A program made the translations under genes and the position numbers. Positions 38,029 through 47,058 of a DNA stretch of 64,000 nucleotides are shown one piece after another (the first letter of the stretch is position 1; the number at the start of each line of letters is the position of its first letter). The stretch comes from Paenibacillus_E oryzisoli_A (GTDB lineage: Bacteria; Bacillota; Bacilli; Paenibacillales; NBRC-103111). Below the pieces are notes generated by a model that was not told where the DNA came from, searched no databases, and was given only the letters and a program-made list of their open reading frames with translations. Location: contig NZ_JBCMUN010000005.1 of NCBI RefSeq assembly GCF_050467285.1, positions 682,001 through 746,000 on the forward strand. Direction: 5' to 3'.

Positions 38029-38901
38029 TTATTTCACACCGGAGTGCAGCATCGTCTCCATGATCCGCTTCTGAAAAACAAGGAACACAATCAGGTTCGG
38101 TATAAACATCAGGAGGCCCGCCGCCGCCGCCATGCCTTGACCGGCAATCGTATTGCCGCCGGCTGCCGCTGTCGTTAACGTTGTAATAAAATAGGGGAGC
38201 GTTTTCATCGTTTCGTCTTGCATAAACAAGGTCGATGACTGCGTATCGCCCCATACAGCTTGAATCGTAATAATTGAAATAGTCGCGACAGCTGGAAAAG
38301 AGAGCGGCACAACCATACTGGCAAAGATGCGCAGCTCGGAAGCTCCGTCGATTTTGGCCGCTTCCAGCAGCTCATTCGGAATTTGATCGATAAATTGTTT
38401 CATGAGAAAAACCGCGACCGGTGATGCGACAAAAGGCAGCACGTGGCCCAGGTACGTATTATTGATGTTCAGCCAGGAGATCATCAGATAGCGCGGGATG
38501 GCGACCGTTTCCGGCGCATACATCAACGCAAGCATGATGACCCCCATGACAATCGATTTCAATGCGAATTTGTGTTTTGACAGAACGAAAGCGGCCATAC
38601 AGCTCGAGATGATGACACAGACCAGCGTACACGCCACGACGATCACACTGTTGAAAGCATAACGGGTGAACGGTACCGCACCCGTTGAGGTGCGCTGGAA
38701 CAACTCATTGAAATTGGCCAGTGTCGGCTGCTTAACGATAAACGTCGGAGGAAACGCAAACAATTCACTGTACGGCTTAAATGCATGATTGACGATATAG
38801 ACAATCGGAAGCGACAAGAAGGCAGCCGTCAGCAGCAGCACGATGAGGAGAACAATTTCCGATACCGTCATTCTTCGAAGATGTTGGAGAACGGCCGCCA
38901 T
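38029..38901 (-). CDS. Sugar ABC transporter permease, MalG type (pair 1)
   Basis: 290 residues, six helices, EAA loop LLEAAKIDGASELRIFASMV (~195-215), C-terminal FLVFQKRIMETMLHSGVK. Its ATG shares one base with the stop of the preceding permease gene (TAATG). It is the second channel subunit of the pair that goes with the CBM-fused binding protein upstream. Confidence 0.92.
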   Translation of the reverse strand: MAAVLQHLRRMTVSEIVLLIVLLLTAAFLSLPIVYIVNHAFKPYSELFAFPPTFIVKQPTLANFNELFQRTSTGAVPFTRYAFNSVIVVACTLVCVIISSCMAAFVLSKHKFALKSIVMGVIMLALMYAPETVAIPRYLMISWLNINNTYLGHVLPFVASPVAVFLMKQFIDQIPNELLEAAKIDGASELRIFASMVVPLSFPAVATISIITIQAVWGDTQSSTLFMQDETMKTLPYFITTLTTAAAGGNTIAGQGMAAAAGLLMFIPNLIVFLVFQKRIMETMLHSGVK

Positions 38902-39869
38902 TATGACTCACCTTCCTTTTGACCAAAGAGCCGGTAACTAAGTTTCATTGCAAAATAAGAAATCAGGAGCAGCACAACAGAAATCATCGACGCGTAGCCT
39001 AGCTCGTAGCGAAGAAAAGCATAATCGTCAATATGATTGAGAATCAGATGTCCGGAGTACTGGGGTGAGATCTGCGCTCCCGATAGCTGCGTTGAAATTG
39101 CCCCTGCCTTTAAAGTGCCTACGATCGCCATGACGGAGGAGAACAGCATTTGTGGCTTCATGGAAGGAACTGTAATATAGAACACCTCCTGCAGCCGATT
39201 GGAGATACCGTCGATGCGCCCAGCTTCATACAATTCCTTATTGACTGTATCAAAGCCGGCCAGCATCGCCAGAAAACCAACGCCAAAGCTCATCCAGATC
39301 GTGACAATAATCATAATATTCAAGAAGTACGATGGGGATTGCAGCCACAGAATGGGCGTTTCGATTAATCCTATCTTTATCAGCAGATGGTTGAGATACC
39401 CGACGTAGTCGCCGCTGAATGCCGCCTGCCAAACGACGGTCAGCGCAACGCCGCCTGCCATAGACGGCGCATAGAAGGCCAAGGAAACAAGGTCGCGAAT
39501 GCTTTTGGGCATCTGGTAAATGAGCCAGGCGACGAAGAATGTCAACATATAGCCGATAGGGCCCACAAAAAATGCAAACTTCAGCGTATTCGGCAGGGCA
39601 TACTTCATAAAAATCTGGTCCTGCGTGAGTAAAGAAATAAAGTTGCGAAAACCGATAAACGTCGGCGACTGAAAGCCGTCATACGAGGTGAAGCTCATAA
39701 AGATCGCCATGCATACCGGTGCCAGTATAAAAAATGCGAAGCACAGCATAAACGGCGCCAGAAAAAGATAGGATAGCCGATCCCGGTACAAGACGGACAG
39801 CAGCTTCCGGATGAACATCAACGGTATCGATGGCGCACTTCGTTTGTCTACCGAAACAACTGACTTCAT
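38901..39869 (-). CDS. Sugar ABC transporter permease, MalF type (pair 1)
   Basis: 322 residues. ATG 39869 is chosen because it forms an ATGA overlap with the stop of the binding-protein gene; a longer form from TTG would add six residues. Six helices are seen, with the EAA loop at ~225-245 (LYEAGRIDGISNRLQEVFYI). It works with the 38029-38901 permease. Confidence 0.92.
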   Translation of the reverse strand: MKSVVSVDKRSAPSIPLMFIRKLLSVLYRDRLSYLFLAPFMLCFAFFILAPVCMAIFMSFTSYDGFQSPTFIGFRNFISLLTQDQIFMKYALPNTLKFAFFVGPIGYMLTFFVAWLIYQMPKSIRDLVSLAFYAPSMAGGVALTVVWQAAFSGDYVGYLNHLLIKIGLIETPILWLQSPSYFLNIMIIVTIWMSFGVGFLAMLAGFDTVNKELYEAGRIDGISNRLQEVFYITVPSMKPQMLFSSVMAIVGTLKAGAISTQLSGAQISPQYSGHLILNHIDDYAFLRYELGYASMISVVLLLISYFAMKLSYRLFGQKEGES

Positions 39870-42805
39870 GGCGCTGCGTTCCCCCAATCGTATGGCTGCT
39901 CATAACTCCGGATGTCAAGGGCATCCGAAGCGGTAATGCCCAAATTACTCTGCTTTCGCTGCATTTCCTTTTCCAACGATATTGCCCCTTTATCCAGAGA
40001 ATCCTTAGGTGGCAGCTTGTCGACCACAACCCGGTTCCAGGCAAACTCCATCTCGCGCGACAGGAAGTAGCCGCCAGGCACGTTCGGCACGTTCTTCACC
40101 CAACGGTTCTGCTCTTCGATAGCAGCCATATCCTCTGACGGCCATGGCATTGCGGCCAGCGCTCGCATATTCGCTGTGTTCCAACGGTAGGCTATCCCGT
40201 AGAACGATTCGATATCGCTCCCATACTGCAGCTGTACGCGGTCCGACGTCCACCATTTCATGAACTCCCAAGCCTTTGCTTTCTTCTCGCTTTTTTCCAG
40301 CAGTATCGCGGAGCTCATCGTATTTTGCGACCAGCGGGCGATCTGACCGTCCGTCTGTTTCACGCCAGGGATCGGCGCAATGCCCCAGTCACCGAGGATT
40401 TCAGGCGCAGAAGACAGAAGCTGCAGATACGTATTATAATCCCCAACCCCAAGCGGCATATCGCCAAGCTTAAAGTGGTTAAAGAAAGAAGGAACGTCCT
40501 TCGGCAAATCAAACTTGATAAACAAATCTGTCCAAAGCTTAAAAGCCTCATAGCCAGGTTCCGTATTAAATGCCGTCTTTAACCCGTCCGGCGAGTAAAA
40601 CTCCGCCCCCTGCATATAGAAAAACGGAACGTAATCCTTATTCGGATAATAAAAAGCCAGCCCTTTTTCCTGTAAGGAAGGAAGCAGTTTCCTTACATCG
40701 TCCCATGTCTGAGGGACCTCAAGCCCCAGCTCTTTCATTAGGCTTTTCCGGTAGAACATCAGATGAAACACTTGCGTTTCCGGAAGTGCATACATGCCTT
40801 GCTTATAGCTCAGATTTCGCATCGCGCCAGGATTAAATCGTGCCGACACCTCGTCATAATCGCCGAATTGACGCAAGTCCGCCACCGCTCCGCGCATCGC
40901 AAAATCAACCGGCGTGTCCTGGAATACGCCGAGCGCTACATCCGGCTGATCCCCGGCCGCATTGCTTAGCAGCAGGGCATTGGGATCCGGCATCAAATTG
41001 ACATTGACGTTAATGCCTGACTTCGGTGTAAAATCCTGATTAATCATCTCTTGCAGCAAACCGGCATAATCCCGATTGCGGCCGACCCATACCTCTAGAC
41101 TATCTTGCTGATGATGCGAACGTGTATCATACTGAAAATAGAAAGTCTTGAAAAAATTGCTGACAGCATACAGCATCTGAGCGCCTGTGTTCGCCGTCTT
41201 CAGTCCTGTCTCTGCTTCCGGGTCCCGGACCACCACATAATCCAGCAATAAGCTTTGATCGTTATAGCTATCCAGCCAAGTGCTGAGTTTAAGCTTCATA
41301 TCCGGAAAAACACTTAGCTTATTCGGAATCTTATTGACATCAGCCATTAAACTTTCAACCATGTCCTCAGCAGCTTTAACCGAATTCGTAGCCGTTGTCT
41401 CCGCGTGGTTTAAACCGTTCATATAAGCTGTCAGTTGATGTAAACGATCCAAAATGGACTGCAGCCGCTCTTGAACGTCCGGCAGATAGCTGTCCAGGTC
41501 CCAGGTCCGGTAAGTATCCCCGCTGTTCGCACCGTAATCCCCTGTTATTTTGCGCAGCTGCTGCTCCAGATCATTGACATCGCTGAGAACGGAAGAAAGG
41601 GACAAGTAGGCCGGATCCACCTGTGAGCCGTCCGCAATCATGCGGAGCTCGTGCTTCCCCTCCTCCAAATAAAACTTGAAAGGCTTCCCTTGCGCATCTT
41701 GAAGAGGATAAAGTTCAAGCTTGTCATTATAAGGGAATGTGTAATGCTGCATCTCGGCAAATGGAACCTTGCCGTCAATCATAATCGTTCGGTACACGTT
41801 CGTTTTCCCTTGATAACGCTGATAATATTTCGTTTCGATTTCGTACCAGCCCGTTTGCGGCACCTCAATGTCCCATGCTAGCCATTGGCCGGGCTTCTTC
41901 CATTTATCACCGTCGATGACGTTATAGATGATCCTACCCTTCGGATCTGGCGAAACGTACGCTTCGTTCCGGGTACCTGGCTGAACGCCAGTGTGCGATT
42001 TGATGCTGTAATGCTCGGCTTCCACCTTCGTAAACCAATTCCCATTACTCGGCTGCGGAGGATTCGGATTGGATTTCGCATACGCCTCATACTCAGGTAC
42101 GGCAGCTGGCGCGACGAAAGCGAGCGATTTCCACAGCATTCCCTCGTTAATGGCATGAAATCGTATGACATGCTTGCCGGCCGTTAAATGAAAGGCGAGC
42201 GGGTGCGAGGAGACACTGTAATCCGTATACCTCATCGTCTGCCAATCCTTCACCTGCTCCTGTTCGGCTCGAATATCGTTTCCTAGCTCATCTTTCTTGT
42301 AAGGATAGGCGGCATCCCGCCACAATTTGGTAAATTCGACCGAAGCTGCCTCGGCGAACGGAAGCTTGCCATCAATCTCGAGCCCGTAATATATGGAGGA
42401 AGAACTATCGCCTACCGACTGATAGGTCAACTCGAGGTTATAGAGCCCCTCTTGGGGAATTTGCAACTCCCACTCGACAGCCCCTGCTCCGTTGCTCCAG
42501 CGAAGCACATCTCCGCCCATCCCAGCATCTTGAATGCGCTCAACCTGGGCGCCTTCCGCTGCGGAACTGTACTGGACAGCTGATGCAATCGCCGGCTGTC
42601 CCGTATAGACGTGAATCCCGGAAGAAGCATTCCGGCGTTCAACCTCCAAATAATATGGAAGGCCTTCGCCATTCGTTGCCGGAAGCGTCATACTCTCCGC
42701 TGCAACTGAGGGAATTGTCTCAGTATCGAACGCAGCCCGAATTCCATAAAAGCCCACAATGACGGCAATCACCGACATATAGACGATTGCTTTCCGATAG
42801 TTCAT
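39866..42805 (-). CDS. Solute-binding protein fused to two N-terminal carbohydrate-binding-like domains, membrane-anchored
   Basis: 979 residues from ATG 42805 (GGAGG 8 bases before). The N-terminus has a hydrophobic anchor (YMSVIAVIVGFYGI) but no lipobox Cys, unlike the other binding proteins here. Two beta-sandwich domains follow (~40-235 and ~255-420), both like CBM6-type glycan modules (EVERRNASSGIHVYTG; TKVEAEHYSIKSHTG). A helical linker (~425-560) precedes a family-1 solute-binding domain (~570-979; LEVWVGRNRDYAGLLQEMIN, QTWDDVRKLLPSLQEKGLAF, RWSQNTMSSAILLEK). Carbohydrate-binding modules on a transport receptor suggest that the receptor itself holds the polymer close to the importer. 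This is an inference from domain order. Confidence 0.88.
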   Translation of the reverse strand: MNYRKAIVYMSVIAVIVGFYGIRAAFDTETIPSVAAESMTLPATNGEGLPYYLEVERRNASSGIHVYTGQPAIASAVQYSSAAEGAQVERIQDAGMGGDVLRWSNGAGAVEWELQIPQEGLYNLELTYQSVGDSSSSIYYGLEIDGKLPFAEAASVEFTKLWRDAAYPYKKDELGNDIRAEQEQVKDWQTMRYTDYSVSSHPLAFHLTAGKHVIRFHAINEGMLWKSLAFVAPAAVPEYEAYAKSNPNPPQPSNGNWFTKVEAEHYSIKSHTGVQPGTRNEAYVSPDPKGRIIYNVIDGDKWKKPGQWLAWDIEVPQTGWYEIETKYYQRYQGKTNVYRTIMIDGKVPFAEMQHYTFPYNDKLELYPLQDAQGKPFKFYLEEGKHELRMIADGSQVDPAYLSLSSVLSDVNDLEQQLRKITGDYGANSGDTYRTWDLDSYLPDVQERLQSILDRLHQLTAYMNGLNHAETTATNSVKAAEDMVESLMADVNKIPNKLSVFPDMKLKLSTWLDSYNDQSLLLDYVVVRDPEAETGLKTANTGAQMLYAVSNFFKTFYFQYDTRSHHQQDSLEVWVGRNRDYAGLLQEMINQDFTPKSGINVNVNLMPDPNALLLSNAAGDQPDVALGVFQDTPVDFAMRGAVADLRQFGDYDEVSARFNPGAMRNLSYKQGMYALPETQVFHLMFYRKSLMKELGLEVPQTWDDVRKLLPSLQEKGLAFYYPNKDYVPFFYMQGAEFYSPDGLKTAFNTEPGYEAFKLWTDLFIKFDLPKDVPSFFNHFKLGDMPLGVGDYNTYLQLLSSAPEILGDWGIAPIPGVKQTDGQIARWSQNTMSSAILLEKSEKKAKAWEFMKWWTSDRVQLQYGSDIESFYGIAYRWNTANMRALAAMPWPSEDMAAIEEQNRWVKNVPNVPGGYFLSREMEFAWNRVVVDKLPPKDSLDKGAISLEKEMQRKQSNLGITASDALDIRSYEQPYDWGNAAP

Positions 42806-42824
42806 ATTTCGGCCTCCGTTCCGT

Positions 42825-43943
42825 CTAGCAGCAGATCGAGTCTCCGGTCTTTTCATCGAAGAAATGCGCTTTATCCATCTGCAGCGCAATGTCGACGGGC
42901 TCATTCGGTGCATAATGTTCCCGCGCTTCTACCACACGCGAGATCAGTTGATCTTCACCGACTTTGACATACAAATAGGTATCAGCACCCATCATCTCGG
43001 TAATCTCCATTAAAGCGCTTACTTTACACGACTGCAGGGCTCTTACCGCTGCCTCATCGCTTTTCACGTGCTCGGGCCGCAGCCCAAGCACAATTTCCCG
43101 CAAATTGGCGTTCGTCTTGCGAAAATACGGATAATAGTGTTCAGGAATGAGCAGATGAAGCCGTTTATTGATAAAATAAAACTTGCCTGAGCTTTCGCTT
43201 ACAGCCCCTTTTATGAAATTCATCGCCGGTGATCCGATAAAGCTGGCGACAAACAAATTGTTGGGCTTCGTGTAAACTTGGGAAGGCGTATCCACCTGTT
43301 GAATGACGCCGTCCTTCATCACAACGATTCGAGTTCCCATCGTCAAGGCTTCGGTCTGATCATGCGTAACATACACCGTCGTCGTTTGCAGCGATTGATG
43401 CATCTTAATGAGCTCTGCTCTCGTCTGTGTCCTTAGCTTGGCATCCAGATTCGAAAGCGGTTCATCCATGAGGAACACCGCCGGTTCTCGAACGATCGCC
43501 CTGCCCAGCGCAACACGCTGCTTCTGCCCACCGGACAGTTGGTTCGGTTTCTTCTCCAAGTGATTCGTAATTTCCAGGATACGCGCAGCTTTCTTTACCC
43601 GAAGGTCCACTTCATGCTTCGCAACCTTACGCAATTTTAGACCTAGTGCCATGTTCTCGTATACAGAAAGATTCGGATAAAGTGCGTAATTTTGAAAAAC
43701 CATGGCAATATCGCGATCCTTGGGCGACACATAGTTCACAAAGCGGTTGCCAATATAAATCTCTCCTTGGGATATTTCCTCCAAGCCCGAAAGCATACGC
43801 AGCGTTGTCGTTTTGCCGCAGCCCGAAGGTCCGACCAAAACGAGAAACTCACCGTCAGCCACTTCCAGATGGAAATCATTTACTGAAGGCTTCTTTTCCG
43901 TTTTGTAATACTTGAATACGTGATGAAATGAAATACTCGCCAC
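42825..43943 (-). CDS. Sugar ABC transporter ATPase (MsmX/UgpC type)
   Basis: 372 residues. GTG 43943 is the preferred start (AAGGTGAT 7 bases before); an ATG five codons upstream is possible. Walker A GPSGCGKTTT (~40), signature LSGGQKQRVALGRA (~135), Walker B VFLMDEPLSN (~160), His switch VYVTHDQTEA. The C-terminal TOBE regulatory domain extends to the end. It is the only transporter ATPase in the window and the first gene of the operon, so it probably energises both permease pairs. MsmX-type ATPases are known to serve several sugar transporters. Confidence 0.95.
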   Translation of the reverse strand: MASISFHHVFKYYKTEKKPSVNDFHLEVADGEFLVLVGPSGCGKTTTLRMLSGLEEISQGEIYIGNRFVNYVSPKDRDIAMVFQNYALYPNLSVYENMALGLKLRKVAKHEVDLRVKKAARILEITNHLEKKPNQLSGGQKQRVALGRAIVREPAVFLMDEPLSNLDAKLRTQTRAELIKMHQSLQTTTVYVTHDQTEALTMGTRIVVMKDGVIQQVDTPSQVYTKPNNLFVASFIGSPAMNFIKGAVSESSGKFYFINKRLHLLIPEHYYPYFRKTNANLREIVLGLRPEHVKSDEAAVRALQSCKVSALMEITEMMGADTYLYVKVGEDQLISRVVEAREHYAPNEPVDIALQMDKAHFFDEKTGDSICC

Positions 43944-44040
43944 TATGATCACCTTCATCCCTTAGCGTTCGATCATGCATTGGTTGTAAATATTTACTAA
44001 CATCTTAGTTCAGCACGTCTGATATTTCAACCTTTTTTTA

Positions 44041-45762
44041 CTATACATTTACTATAATTTTAGCATCAGTAGGGCATTGATTATCGTTTACGGTGATGTT
44101 CTTACAAGTACTCAGGGAGATATCATATTCTGCATTCCGAATGGCTGGATATCGGTTGGAACGCACGACGACATTATTCGTAAACGTGATGCCGTTCACG
44201 CTTCTCCCTTTGAGCAAATAAGGATGGAAGGCAATGAAGCGGTTGCCCTCGATGACGATATTGGCATGGTAGCATTCGCCTCCAGGATCCGCCCTTTGGA
44301 TCTCCGGATCGATATCGATCGCCGCGCTGCCCCATTCCGGATAACAATAGTTGCAATCTTCAAACGTATTGCCGCGAATCATAATATCCCGGACAGCGCC
44401 GGATTCGAACCAATGATTTGCATCGCCGGAAATTTTGATTCCCGAACCGGGTGTGGAGATAAGATTGTTCTCTATCAACACTTTACCAGGAGTTGTAATA
44501 AGAAAGCCTCTGGCCCGATTAGCCCGCGCTGTGCACTGCCGAATCAAGACATCTGCCGCCCAGGACATATTCTCTACGGCGCTGTTCAGATCGACGGTTC
44601 GCGGCAGCTTTCGATCAAACGTCAGGAGATAAAATTCAGGATTCAAGCAGCGTCCCCCTTTAACTACGGCTTCCAGCTGGGGCAGCAGCGATTGTTTGTC
44701 GATGAAGCGAACATGTTCACCTGGTTGGAAAACGGCAGCTCCTCGCTGCTGCATATGATTCAACCTGAGCAGCAGCGTATCTTCCGAGATTTGCCGTTGA
44801 AATGTCATATAAATACCGTGCACGTTGCAAGGATCGTCCATCTGGTTCTCGAATGTGCACCCTTCCATCTCGATGCGTCCCCGGCAGTATACAAAATGCG
44901 TCGCATCCGCGGCTGTTGTGAATAATCGACTGGTGCCCGGACGAAGCGTGATACCTACGCCTCGCAGTGTGATATTCTCACTTCGCTGTGCGATGACGCC
45001 CATCCCGATTGCATGGTGAAGCTCGACGCCTTCCAGTTTTGTATTCAAACTGCTGTTCACATAGAATCCCGGGCAATCTCGGCCGCCGCACTGGAAAATG
45101 AGAACGCTTCCCACTTTCGGCAGCCTGCTGCCTGCTCCACTATAGCGAATCACATTGGTTGAGAGCGGCTCCACTTGCAGTTTTGCATAATGCCCGTAGT
45201 TCAAATAATCCCCGGATTGAAAGGCAGGCGTCTTGGTGACAAGGTCCATCTCAATGATGCCTTTACAAGGCTCCTCCCAACCTTCTCCTATAAAAACAAG
45301 CTGTCGGCCAGCTATCTTGAATGGGTATTCGACACCAATTTCGACATCGAAAGTCCCCTCCCCCGCCCTAATCACTTTCCCTTGCGACAAGATGGGCCGT
45401 TCCCAATCGAGTCGGACATTTCTCACTGTGACGTCCTCGCATTGGTCCAGAACAAAAGGCAGTGTCAAACCGTGGAAAATAAATTCAGAGCCCTGACCGT
45501 CAATCGTTAAGCCATTCATGCCAAACAAAGGAAATGCGATCCTTCGATTCTTGTCCTGGTCGTGATTCGGAATAAACAACTGACGCTCTACCGCATGCTC
45601 CGGCCAGAAATGATACGTTCCTTCCGGAAAAAGAAGCGTCGGGCGTTCGAGCTCTCTGCAGCGCTCCAGCGCGGCAAAAACGGCTAGCGTAGCGTCTGAG
45701 GCTTGATTAGGCTCTGCCCCGAAATCTTGAATAGATAGAATGGACAATGACCAGCTCTCCAT
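44041..45762 (-). CDS. GH110-like alpha-1,3-galactosidase (right-handed beta-helix)
   Basis: 573 residues with no signal peptide. The opening matches GH110 enzymes: ATLAVFAALERCRELERPTL, LFPEGTYHFWPEHAVERQ, IAFPLFGMNGLTIDGQGSEF. It continues as beta-helix rungs (VLIENNLISTPGSGIKISGD, DIMIRGNTFEDCNYCYPEWG). GH110 proteins cleave terminal alpha-1,3-linked galactose (as in group-B or alpha-Gal structures) by inversion; catalytic residues are not assigned from sequence alone. The lack of a secretion signal suggests action on imported oligosaccharides. The gene is first in line upstream of the transporter operon and downstream of LacI paralogue 2, with operator-like repeats in its promoter. Confidence 0.82.
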   Translation of the reverse strand: MESWSLSILSIQDFGAEPNQASDATLAVFAALERCRELERPTLLFPEGTYHFWPEHAVERQLFIPNHDQDKNRRIAFPLFGMNGLTIDGQGSEFIFHGLTLPFVLDQCEDVTVRNVRLDWERPILSQGKVIRAGEGTFDVEIGVEYPFKIAGRQLVFIGEGWEEPCKGIIEMDLVTKTPAFQSGDYLNYGHYAKLQVEPLSTNVIRYSGAGSRLPKVGSVLIFQCGGRDCPGFYVNSSLNTKLEGVELHHAIGMGVIAQRSENITLRGVGITLRPGTSRLFTTAADATHFVYCRGRIEMEGCTFENQMDDPCNVHGIYMTFQRQISEDTLLLRLNHMQQRGAAVFQPGEHVRFIDKQSLLPQLEAVVKGGRCLNPEFYLLTFDRKLPRTVDLNSAVENMSWAADVLIRQCTARANRARGFLITTPGKVLIENNLISTPGSGIKISGDANHWFESGAVRDIMIRGNTFEDCNYCYPEWGSAAIDIDPEIQRADPGGECYHANIVIEGNRFIAFHPYLLKGRSVNGITFTNNVVVRSNRYPAIRNAEYDISLSTCKNITVNDNQCPTDAKIIVNV

Positions 45763-45775
45763 TTCGTTGTATTTG

Positions 45776-45837
45776 AATTAAATTTTAGTTTATTAAAGTA
45801 AATTAGTCAACATTAAATTCATTAAAAATAAACTAAA
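45776..45837. promoter_or_regulatory. AT-rich operator-like repeats before GH110 gene
   Basis: TTTTAGTTTATTAAAGTAAA is a near-palindrome. AAAAATAAACTAAAAA follows ~35 bases on. Same half-sites as at 20266, 26616 and 31757. The last copy overlaps the T-run of the LacI terminator. Confidence 0.5.
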
Positions 45838-45870
45838 AAAAGTCCGATTCAGGATTACCTGAAACGGACT
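45834..45870 (-). terminator. Terminator of LacI paralogue 2 gene
   Basis: AGTCCG-TTCAGG pairs with CCTGAA-CGGACT; on the minus strand TTTTTTT follows. It lies 15 bases after the LacI stop. Confidence 0.85.
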
Positions 45871-45884
45871 ATCACTTGTCTTTC

Positions 45885-46898
45885 TCAAAGGGTCTGTCTT
45901 TCGATGAAGCGGGTGGGCAAAATATACCGGACTGGAAAGCTGCGCTCCTCCTTGAGCCGTGAAATCGCCGCTTGAACCGCCATGACGCCGATCTCGAAGG
46001 TCGGCACGCCAATCGTTGTCAACCCAGGCGTCAAATAGCCTGCCATTTCGTTATTATCGAAGCCTAATATTTTCACCTGCTCAGGCACCTTAATGCCTCG
46101 CTCTTTAAACGCGTTCATCGCTCCGATCGCGATAAGATCGCTCGCGGCAAAAAAAGCGTCCGGCAAGCGGTCCGAACGGTCCAGATAAGCGCTCATCGCC
46201 GCTTTCGCGGCTCCGATATCCCATTCATCGTGAGCGATGATGAAATCGGGATCCAACGGCTTATCCAGAATCTTATTGGCATCCGCAAACGCTTCGTAAC
46301 GGGAACTATAGGTAGGACCAATATAGCCTGTCCGTTCAAATTGATTCACGAACTTGGTCTTCAACCATTTGAGCGTCTCCGGGTAAAAATCGACGCCGAC
46401 GTAATCGACCTGCTCAGGCAGGACGCCGGGTTCGATACCGGCAACCGTCACTTGAATATTCTTGGTCTTGAGCATACGGAGATAATCTTCTTCAGTTCCT
46501 GCCACCCAGATAATCGCATGAACCCCCGCCTCCTGTAAGCGGTCGCACAATTCTTCAGGCTTATAAAGCTCCAAGTTCAAGCAATTGAAGGAAATGGACG
46601 ATCCGCGCCGCACCGCTTCGGATTCAATGCCTTTAATAATGTGATAGCCGTATGAGCCTTGCGCAGCAAAAGAGGATAGCCCCAGCACGTAAGCAAGCCG
46701 GTATATCGGCTGCGCTTCGCCGTCTTTGTTCGGCTTCGGCTTTTTGTTTTTCACTTTATAATTCATGCTTTCTACTAGCGACCAAATAAGCTTCTGCGTC
46801 TCTTCACTGCATATACTCGTATCATTGAAGTTCACGACTCGGGAAACGGTCGTCACTGATAAATTAGTCTTTTCGGCAATATCTTTTAATGTAACCAT
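45885..46898 (-). CDS. LacI-family transcriptional regulator, paralogue 2
   Basis: 337 residues; ATG preceded by GGAGG. Helix-turn-helix VTLKDIAEKTNLSVTTVSRV, same linker (SICSEETQKLIWSLVESMNY) and same C-terminal domain (AFFAASDLIAIGAMNAF; KILGFDNNEMAGYLTPGLTT) as paralogue 1 at 26663. Because the DNA-recognition helices are practically identical, both should bind the same operators, while differences in the ligand domain may tune sugar choice. A perfect 12-bp palindrome TTAAACGTTTAA ~50 bases upstream may serve self-control. It precedes the GH110 gene. Confidence 0.92.
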   Translation of the reverse strand: MVTLKDIAEKTNLSVTTVSRVVNFNDTSICSEETQKLIWSLVESMNYKVKNKKPKPNKDGEAQPIYRLAYVLGLSSFAAQGSYGYHIIKGIESEAVRRGSSISFNCLNLELYKPEELCDRLQEAGVHAIIWVAGTEEDYLRMLKTKNIQVTVAGIEPGVLPEQVDYVGVDFYPETLKWLKTKFVNQFERTGYIGPTYSSRYEAFADANKILDKPLDPDFIIAHDEWDIGAAKAAMSAYLDRSDRLPDAFFAASDLIAIGAMNAFKERGIKVPEQVKILGFDNNEMAGYLTPGLTTIGVPTFEIGVMAVQAAISRLKEERSFPVRYILPTRFIERQTL

Positions 46899-46949
46899 GG
46901 CAGCCTCCTTATTTCGACAACCGTTCGTTTAAAGTAGAATTGACTTCAG

Positions 46950-46961
46950 TTAAACGTTTAA
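46950..46961. promoter_or_regulatory. Perfect palindrome TTAAACGTTTAA, candidate LacI operator
   Basis: A 12-bp palindrome with a central CG, as in most LacI-family operators, located ~50 bases upstream of the LacI paralogue 2 start. GTTTAAACG at ~1438-1447, next to the GH43 start, is similar. Confidence 0.5.
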
Positions 46962-47025
46962 ATATCCTTTATTTTGCTCACTTTTCAGCGCTCATATTGT
47001 CAAGTATACCCGATTGAAAGCAAAA

Positions 47026-47056
47026 AAGCAGTAGAGAATCACTCTCTTCTGCTTTC
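47026..47056 (-). terminator. Terminator of the ger operon
   Basis: AAAGCAG-AGAGA pairs with TCTCT-CTGCTTT; on the minus strand the Ts of TTTTTTGC follow. It lies directly after the GerC-type gene stop. Confidence 0.8.
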
Positions 47057-47058
47057 TT

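Noticed and set aside
43016..43031. Cre-like TAAAGCGCTTA sequence inside the ATPase gene
   Set aside because: It lies deep within coding sequence, far from any start, and fits the consensus poorly outside the core.
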